NCBI RefSeq assembly: GCF_001429725.1
Contig: NZ_LMHV01000004.1
Location: 1,261 to 65,260 of the forward strand
Length of the DNA: 64,000 nt
From: Rhizobium sp. Root708
GTDB lineage: Bacteria > Pseudomonadota > Alphaproteobacteria > Rhizobiales > Rhizobiaceae
Direction of reading: 5' to 3'
This document shows positions 59,091-64,000 of this stretch, one piece after another. Each line of letters begins with the position of its first letter. Within the stretch, counting starts at the first letter, position 1. The notes beneath the pieces are model-generated. The model had not been told where the DNA came from and ran no database searches. It saw only the letters and a program-made list of their open reading frames with translations. The translations under genes were made by a program, and so were the position numbers.

Positions 59091-60476
59091 ATGGGGTTTA
59101 TGATGCGTATCGTCAGGAGCTTGGCGGTTCTCGCCGGAGCTGCCGTCGTCGCGGGTGCGGCATGGCTGCACTTCAAGCCACCGGAACTGCTGCGGGTCGG
59201 AGATGGCTACGCGGCCAAGATTGTGTGCTCAAACGTGTTCATTGCCGGTCGGGACCCGAAGGAAGTGCTTGCCGATGATGTGCAAGCGCCCGGAAACCCC
59301 TTGCTGCGGCTCATTCGCGTAGACGTCGACCGTGAGCAGAAGCGGGTTGCGGCGCGCATTTTGGGGCTGTTTGCACCGAATTATGCGATGTATCGCGGGG
59401 CTTTCGGTTGCACGACGGTTCCGGATGGTAATTTTGCGGCTGCGCAAAAGGCCTTGCCTGACGAACCGGGCGTGTCTCAGGCGGCGAGCACGGCCTCGTG
59501 GCCGACGGGCGATGACGTGGCCGCCACAGCCGACGGCAGCGTCACCGCATTGCTGACCCGCCAGGACCTTGTCGGCCCGAACATGCGTGCGGTGGTCGTG
59601 GTCCATGACGGGCGCATTCTCGCGGAGGCCTATGGTGCCGGATTCGGCCCGAATACGCCGCTGCTTGGCTGGTCGATGACCAAGACGGTGAATGCTGCGA
59701 TCCTGGGCACGCTGATGTCGAAGGGAAGCATCCGGCTTGATGAAGCCAAGCTGTTGCCGCAGTGGAGCGGGGACGACCGGGCGGCGATCACGCTCGCAAA
59801 TCTTCTCGGCATGGAGAGCGGCCTGCGGTTCAACGAGAATTACGGCGCCGTCTCCGACGTGACCCGTATGCTTTATCTCGATCCCGACCAGACGGCGCTT
59901 CCGGCGGGTCGTTCGCGCAAGTACGAGCCCGGCACGACCTTCAACTATTCAAGCGGCACGTCTGTGCTCATCTCGAGGATCTGGATGGATCGTATCGGCG
60001 ACCAGCGCGCAGCGCTCGACTACCCGCGCCAGGCGCTCTTCGCTCCGTTGGGGATGTCCAGTGCCGTGTTCGAAACCGACGCCCGCGGCACGTTCTCCGG
60101 CGGCTCCTATCTCTATGCGACCGCGAGGGACTGGGCCCGATTCGGCCAATTCATCCTGCAGGACGGTGTTTGGAACGGCGAGAGACTGCTGCCGGAGGGG
60201 TTCGTCGGAATGATGCGGCAAGGCACGCGGTCGTCCGATGGTGCCTATTCACAGATGCAGACCTGGGTCCGGCTGCCGGGAGCCGCTGACAACGAGGCAA
60301 TTGGCATTCCGTCGGATGCGTTCTGGATGGAGGGGCATGACGGCCAGAGCATTGCCGTCGTTCCGTCGGCCAAGCTGGTCGTCGTTCGGCTCGGGCTTAC
60401 GCCACGCGCGTTCAACTATACGCCGCAACCATTGCTGAAAGAGGTCGTGGCGGCGCTATCTGGCGCCGCTGGATAG
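59091..60476 (+). CDS. Beta-lactamase-fold serine hydrolase
   Basis: 461 aa from ATG 59091. N-terminal membrane anchor (RIVRSLAVLAGAAVVAGAAW), then a class C-like beta-lactamase fold with WSMTKTVNAAILGTLM (SxxK nucleophile), YSSGTSVLISRIW in place of YxN, and a late HDGQ instead of KTG. More like EstB-type esterases or D-aminopeptidases than true beta-lactamases. Periplasmic-facing. Divergent from btaA with 178 bp between starts. Confidence 0.85.
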   Translation: MGFMMRIVRSLAVLAGAAVVAGAAWLHFKPPELLRVGDGYAAKIVCSNVFIAGRDPKEVLADDVQAPGNPLLRLIRVDVDREQKRVAARILGLFAPNYAMYRGAFGCTTVPDGNFAAAQKALPDEPGVSQAASTASWPTGDDVAATADGSVTALLTRQDLVGPNMRAVVVVHDGRILAEAYGAGFGPNTPLLGWSMTKTVNAAILGTLMSKGSIRLDEAKLLPQWSGDDRAAITLANLLGMESGLRFNENYGAVSDVTRMLYLDPDQTALPAGRSRKYEPGTTFNYSSGTSVLISRIWMDRIGDQRAALDYPRQALFAPLGMSSAVFETDARGTFSGGSYLYATARDWARFGQFILQDGVWNGERLLPEGFVGMMRQGTRSSDGAYSQMQTWVRLPGAADNEAIGIPSDAFWMEGHDGQSIAVVPSAKLVVVRLGLTPRAFNYTPQPLLKEVVAALSGAAG

Positions 60477-60483
60477 GGAGACG

Positions 60484-61395
60484 TCAGTAGTTGCCCTGAG
60501 CAACGTCGTTCATGCCCTTGCGCTTGGCATCGTAATAATAGCCGCGAGCATAGAGGCGGACGGCATCGTCTTCGCTGCTGTCCGATACCAGCCAGGCGCC
60601 GCGCAGGTACTTTGCGGCATACTTGACGTTGGTTTCGGCGTCGAAAAGACCTGCCGGCTGGCCGTCATAGCCCATCGATTTGGCAGTGTTGTACTTGATC
60701 TGCATGAGACCAAAGTATCCGCGCTTGTTATAGGCCTTCGGATTGTACCGGCTTTCGCGATGGACGACGCGATGCAGCAGCGAGGCCGGAACCTGGTAGA
60801 TCTTGGAATACTTCTCGATGATCTTGGTGATCTCGCTCTTTTCGACCGTGGGAGCGCCGTCGTCGGTGTCGTCATCGCTGAACATCGGAGGCGCGGTCGG
60901 CGGATCCATCGGGCCCGAGGTATCGAAGCCATAATCCATCATCGGATGCGGTGTCGTGTCGATGATCGACAACGCGGCGACCGCGCCGTTCTGCGGGGTG
61001 GCCGCAAAGGCGAGCTGCGTCGACGGAGACGGCGTGCCCGGACGCGGGGTCGGGACAACGGACTGAATGGCCGTCATTTCAGGTGTCAGGGGAATTTGTG
61101 CGTAAGCGGCCGGTTCGACCTGCTGAGCGGCATCGGTCGCAGGCATGGCTGCGGTCGCGACGGAAGGAGCGGGCTGGTCGATACCGGCAACAGTCGCGGC
61201 TTGCGCGCCTTCAGCGGCCGGTACGGCTGCCATGGTTGCGTCTTCGCCCGGGCGCGGCGTCGGAACGACGACCTGTACCGCGGTCAATTCAGCCTGTGAG
61301 GTGTATTCGACGCTGGAGCATCCAGTGGCCACGCCGCACAGCATCGTAGAGACGATGAGGCCGCGTTTAAGGCCGGAAAATCCGTTCGCTACCAT
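60484..61395 (-). CDS. Lytic transglycosylase (SLT domain) lipoprotein-like
   Basis: 303 aa from ATG 61395. Signal segment with VSTMLCGVATGCSS (possible lipobox), then a Pro/Thr-rich linker carrying two near-identical VVPTPRPGxD/T motifs and a C-terminal SLT domain: VVHRESRYNPKAYNKRGYFG (catalytic Glu), LMQIKYNTAKSMGYDG and NVKYAAKYLRGAW. Convergent with the hydrolase, 7 bp between stops. The linker spans about residues 30-180. Confidence 0.92.
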   Translation of the reverse strand: MVANGFSGLKRGLIVSTMLCGVATGCSSVEYTSQAELTAVQVVVPTPRPGEDATMAAVPAAEGAQAATVAGIDQPAPSVATAAMPATDAAQQVEPAAYAQIPLTPEMTAIQSVVPTPRPGTPSPSTQLAFAATPQNGAVAALSIIDTTPHPMMDYGFDTSGPMDPPTAPPMFSDDDTDDGAPTVEKSEITKIIEKYSKIYQVPASLLHRVVHRESRYNPKAYNKRGYFGLMQIKYNTAKSMGYDGQPAGLFDAETNVKYAAKYLRGAWLVSDSSEDDAVRLYARGYYYDAKRKGMNDVAQGNY

Positions 61396-61509
61396 ACTCT
61401 CACTTTCGTGAAACGCGCCGCCCCGGCAGCGTCAAAAGTTACCAAGAACCTTATGCCCTGATTTGCCAATTAACCTATTCGTTGCTTTTCGGCAACCCGC
61501 CGAAAATAT

Positions 61510-62145
61510 TCACGCTGCAATTCGACGATATCCGGCCGTTACGGCGCCTGCCGCGATCAGCAAAGTGCCGCCCGTGCGGTTGACGGCGCGCTGGACGCTC
61601 GCCTTGCGAATGAGGCCGCGCGCGGCATGTGCGGCGAGCGCATACGTCGAGGCGTTGATGGTGGCCAGCACCAGGAAGGTGGCCTCCATGACGAGCATCT
61701 GGTTGACGAAGGGGAGGGCCGGATTGAGGAACTGCGGAACGAAGGCGACGAAGAAGACGATGCTCTTCGGATTGAGCGCGGTCACAACATAGGCATGAAG
61801 AAAGATCTTGAGGGATTTCTCTTCAGGAAGATTGTCGTTGTCAGCCAGCGGACCGGAGACGATCGGGGCGCGCCACAGCTTGATGCCAAGCCATATCAGA
61901 TACGCTCCACCGATCCATTTCAGGGTCGTGAACAGCGCCGCCGACGTGGCAAGCAGCGCGCCCAGTCCGAAGAGGGAGGCCGTCATCGCGGTGAAATCAC
62001 CGAGCGCTACGCCGGTTACCGTCGCAAATGCCGTCTTCCGCCCATGGCCCATCGCATAGGAGACGACGAGCAATATCGTCGGCCCCGGGATGGCAAGCAT
62101 GATGGCGGATGCGGCAGCGAAAGCAAACCAGGCTTCGAGCGACAT
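61510..62145 (-). CDS. LysE/RhtB-family exporter
   Basis: 211 aa from ATG 62145 (GGAGGAGTCGTC upstream). Six membrane helices; MLAIPGPTILLVVSYAMGHG, GVALGDFTAMTASLFGLGAL and LNPKSIVFFVAFVPQFLNP mark the family of amino acid and homoserine-lactone exporters. Inner membrane; substrate unknown. Confidence 0.92.
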   Translation of the reverse strand: MSLEAWFAFAAASAIMLAIPGPTILLVVSYAMGHGRKTAFATVTGVALGDFTAMTASLFGLGALLATSAALFTTLKWIGGAYLIWLGIKLWRAPIVSGPLADNDNLPEEKSLKIFLHAYVVTALNPKSIVFFVAFVPQFLNPALPFVNQMLVMEATFLVLATINASTYALAAHAARGLIRKASVQRAVNRTGGTLLIAAGAVTAGYRRIAA

Positions 62146-62202
62146 GACGACTCCTCCTATTCCTCAGAAACAAGCAAAGACACCATATCTACCTTGCGTC
62201 AA

Positions 62203-63414
62203 TCATGCTGCCTTGTATTTCTGGCCGATCGTCGTCATCACGTCATCGAACCACTTCGTGGATACGTCGAAAGGCTTGCCTCCCTTGATTCGGGGAAACT
62301 CGATCGTGCGAAGCTTGCCGCCCTGGCCCTCGTCGTGGCCGGTCACGCCCGACACCTTGTTGAGGGCGCTCTCGACGGCAAGGTCGGTCATGCTCTGGAT
62401 AAGGCGCAGGTCGTCGGCGTTGGCGGGCGCGGAGCGCGCGAAGTAGCCCGACTTCTGGACGAGCGAGCGTTCGGCGTTGAGGAGGCTCGCAAACTGCTTC
62501 TGGAACCAGCCGCCGACGTTGATCGTATCGATCTTCACGTGGCCGAATGCGTCGCGCTTGACGGTTTCGCCGGCAGCCTCGCGCTCGGCGACGATGGCAT
62601 CGAGGCATGCGCCTTCGGAAACGAACACCGTGGCGTATCCGGTGCGATCCATGACTTCCTTCAGGCGAGCAGCTTCCTTCTCCAGATCGAACGCGAGCTC
62701 AGGCAGATAGACCGCGTTGATGCTCTTCATTCCAGCGTTGGTCATCAGGCCATCGACATATTCGTTATGCTGGTTGCGCTGAAGGTAGGCGCGTGCCGTC
62801 GCAGCCGTCAGCCAGCCGCAATGGCGGCCCATGACCTCGTGGATAATAAGAGTGCGCGGGGCCGCGGTCTGCTCGTTGCTGACGTTGTCGAAGAAATGGG
62901 CGCCGACTTCCGCTGCCGTCCAGGCGCCAAGCGACTGCTTGATCGGCACGACGTCGTTGTCGACCGTCTTCGGAAGGCCGACGACGGTGAGATTGTAGCC
63001 GTTGGCGGCAAGATAGGCAGCAAGATCAGCGGCTGTCGTGTTCGTATCGTCACCGCCGATCGTATGCAGGATCGAAATGCCATCGTTTGCGAGACGTTCG
63101 GCGGCGACGCGAAGTGGGTTTTCGCCTTCCTTGACCAGACCGCGCTTCACGCAGTCGGCGGCGTTGGTCAGCTTCACGCGGCTGTTGCCGATCGGCGAGC
63201 CGCCGTAGCGGTGCAGCAGCGCGGCTTTTTCGCGCATCTGCGGTGTGATCGCGATGCTGTCGCCGAGCAGAACGCCCTGATATCCGGATTTGTAGGCGAT
63301 GAGTTCGATATCAGGCGCGACGTCGCTATATCGCTCGATAAGACCGCCAACCGCGGATGACAGACATGGTGCCAGGCCTCCAGCCGTGAGCATTGCGACT
63401 TTCTGTTTGGCCAT
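62203..63414 (-). CDS. pfp: PPi-dependent 6-phosphofructokinase
   Basis: 403 aa from ATG 63414 (GAGGGATC upstream). Interconverts fructose 6-phosphate and fructose 1,6-bisphosphate. GGDDTN (Asp after GGD) and PKTVDND (Lys) are the residues that mark use of pyrophosphate instead of ATP; EVMGRHCGWLTAATARAYL and FVSEGACLD complete the active site. Cytoplasmic. Alphaproteobacteria often lack ATP-PFK, so this may serve both directions of upper glycolysis or PPi recycling. Confidence 0.93.
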   Translation of the reverse strand: MAKQKVAMLTAGGLAPCLSSAVGGLIERYSDVAPDIELIAYKSGYQGVLLGDSIAITPQMREKAALLHRYGGSPIGNSRVKLTNAADCVKRGLVKEGENPLRVAAERLANDGISILHTIGGDDTNTTAADLAAYLAANGYNLTVVGLPKTVDNDVVPIKQSLGAWTAAEVGAHFFDNVSNEQTAAPRTLIIHEVMGRHCGWLTAATARAYLQRNQHNEYVDGLMTNAGMKSINAVYLPELAFDLEKEAARLKEVMDRTGYATVFVSEGACLDAIVAEREAAGETVKRDAFGHVKIDTINVGGWFQKQFASLLNAERSLVQKSGYFARSAPANADDLRLIQSMTDLAVESALNKVSGVTGHDEGQGGKLRTIEFPRIKGGKPFDVSTKWFDDVMTTIGQKYKAA

Positions 63415-63791
63415 GATCCCTCCGCCTTCCATTTCAACGCGTCCGCGTGCTTTAGGTAACGCATGGATGCGGCAGGGAAAGGGCGCTGTAAAGTGTTGTT
63501 TTCATGAAAAACGGACCGTATCCGGCGGCTTACGGTACAACAACGCGGGAAGAGCGGATATAATCGGTTCAAGCGCAGGCTGCTCGAAAAGAACTATTGT
63601 GGAAATCGGATCCGGCGGCGCTCTTTCGTGCCTCGTTCGTTGATTTTCCGATGCCGCCGGAAAACCATTCGGGCGTTCTGACCGTACAGAAATGTGAAAG
63701 GTGTTTTCGGTGGTACGACCAATCGTCGCCTTGCAAACCCGCCTTTTATTTGGTCAAGGTGACATTTGTTTTGATTAGGCGAGAGGCCTCG
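63415..63791. other. Gene-free interval
   Basis: 377 bp between divergent pfp and djlA-like genes. I see no convincing gene, tRNA or strong hairpin; AT-richer stretches near 63490-63510 and 63740-63775 are likely promoters for the two genes. Confidence 0.5.
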
Positions 63792-64000
63792 ATGTCCTTT
63801 TGGGAAAAATTGCTCAACGCGATCGGCAACACTGCCGGGAATGCGCTTTCGGCGGTCGTTGAAGCAATCCGCACGGTTTTCGAGGGAGACCCCGAGACCC
63901 GCCGGAAGGTCGCGTTCTCCGTTGCGATTATCGCGTTGTCAGCCAAGATGGCGAAAGCCGACGGCATCGTCAGCGAGAAGGAAGTTAATGCCTTTCGCGA
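63792..64000 (+). CDS. djlA: DjlA-like TerB-domain protein (3' end beyond window)
   Basis: Partial gene: 69 complete codons from ATG 63792 (GAGAGGCC upstream). Starts SFWEKLLNAIGNTAGNALSA, then GDPETRRKVAFSVAIIALSA and KMAKADGIVSEKEVNAF, the TerB helical domain found at the start of rhizobial DjlA-like cochaperones, which usually end in a J domain. The J domain would lie outside the window, so the full assignment is inferred. Confidence 0.75.
   Translation, partial: MSFWEKLLNAIGNTAGNALSAVVEAIRTVFEGDPETRRKVAFSVAIIALSAKMAKADGIVSEKEVNAFR

Noticed and set aside
61627..63360. Plus-strand open frame of about 577 codons across the LysE and PFK genes
   Set aside because: It spans two well-supported minus-strand genes and their gap, and lacks any recognisable domain.

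Overview
The window looks like chromosome of a Rhizobiaceae-type alphaproteobacterium (Rhizobium/Sinorhizobium/Agrobacterium relatives). The support is high GC, the family resemblance of the proteins, btaA-btaB for phosphorus-free betaine lipids, a single-subunit metH, a PPi-type phosphofructokinase, GC-rich interspersed palindromes and many PotABCD/Fbp-like ABC importers. No identity was computed; the placement is by recognition of protein families.

The left third (1-23322) is accessory DNA that has entered at one tRNA gene with a CAT anticodon (23247-23322, minus strand). A 48-bp copy of the 3' part of that tRNA lies at 7285-7332 and matches 23247-23294 exactly. The DNA between the two copies is an element of about 16 kb (element B). 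It carries a tyrosine integrase next to the left copy, an AlpA-like regulator, a chain of small overlapping genes with a putative replication protein, a few podovirus-like virion genes (cement-like protein, internal ejection protein, T7-like tail fibre), a membrane-protein cargo gene, tandem small DNA-binding proteins, and a divergent repressor/ImmA control region with two visible operators. I see no large terminase, portal or major capsid gene, so it is either a gutted prophage or a satellite.

Left of 7285 lies a second mobile segment (element A) with its own integrase abutting the same att copy, so the two may be tandem insertions. It carries an HUH rolling-circle Rep-like protein and a tightly overlapping four-gene unit: C5 cytosine methyltransferase, DUF262 protein, HEPN RNase-like protein and Vsr endonuclease. 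I read that unit as a candidate defence operon, and it is the best candidate here for an incompletely described system.

From 23475 to the end the DNA is ordinary chromosome. In order: a SIMPL protein; a GntR regulator divergent from an ABC importer operon that ends in an Asp/Glu/hydantoin racemase and a flavin reductase-like protein; small enzymes; an AGE epimerase divergent from metH, with a perfect 20-bp palindrome in between; a PP2C phosphatase, NIPSNAP protein and MFS carrier; a second ABC importer with a RpiR regulator; a divergent operon of N-formylglutamate amidohydrolase-like protein, amino acid/amine permease, glutamine synthetase-like ligase, aldehyde dehydrogenase and iron alcohol dehydrogenase that reads like a gamma-glutamylation route for an amino alcohol; a solo ParA; murein enzymes (MltB-like, GH25, SLT) around btaAB and a beta-lactamase-fold hydrolase; a LysE exporter; a PPi-phosphofructokinase; and the start of a TerB/DjlA-like gene cut by the window end.
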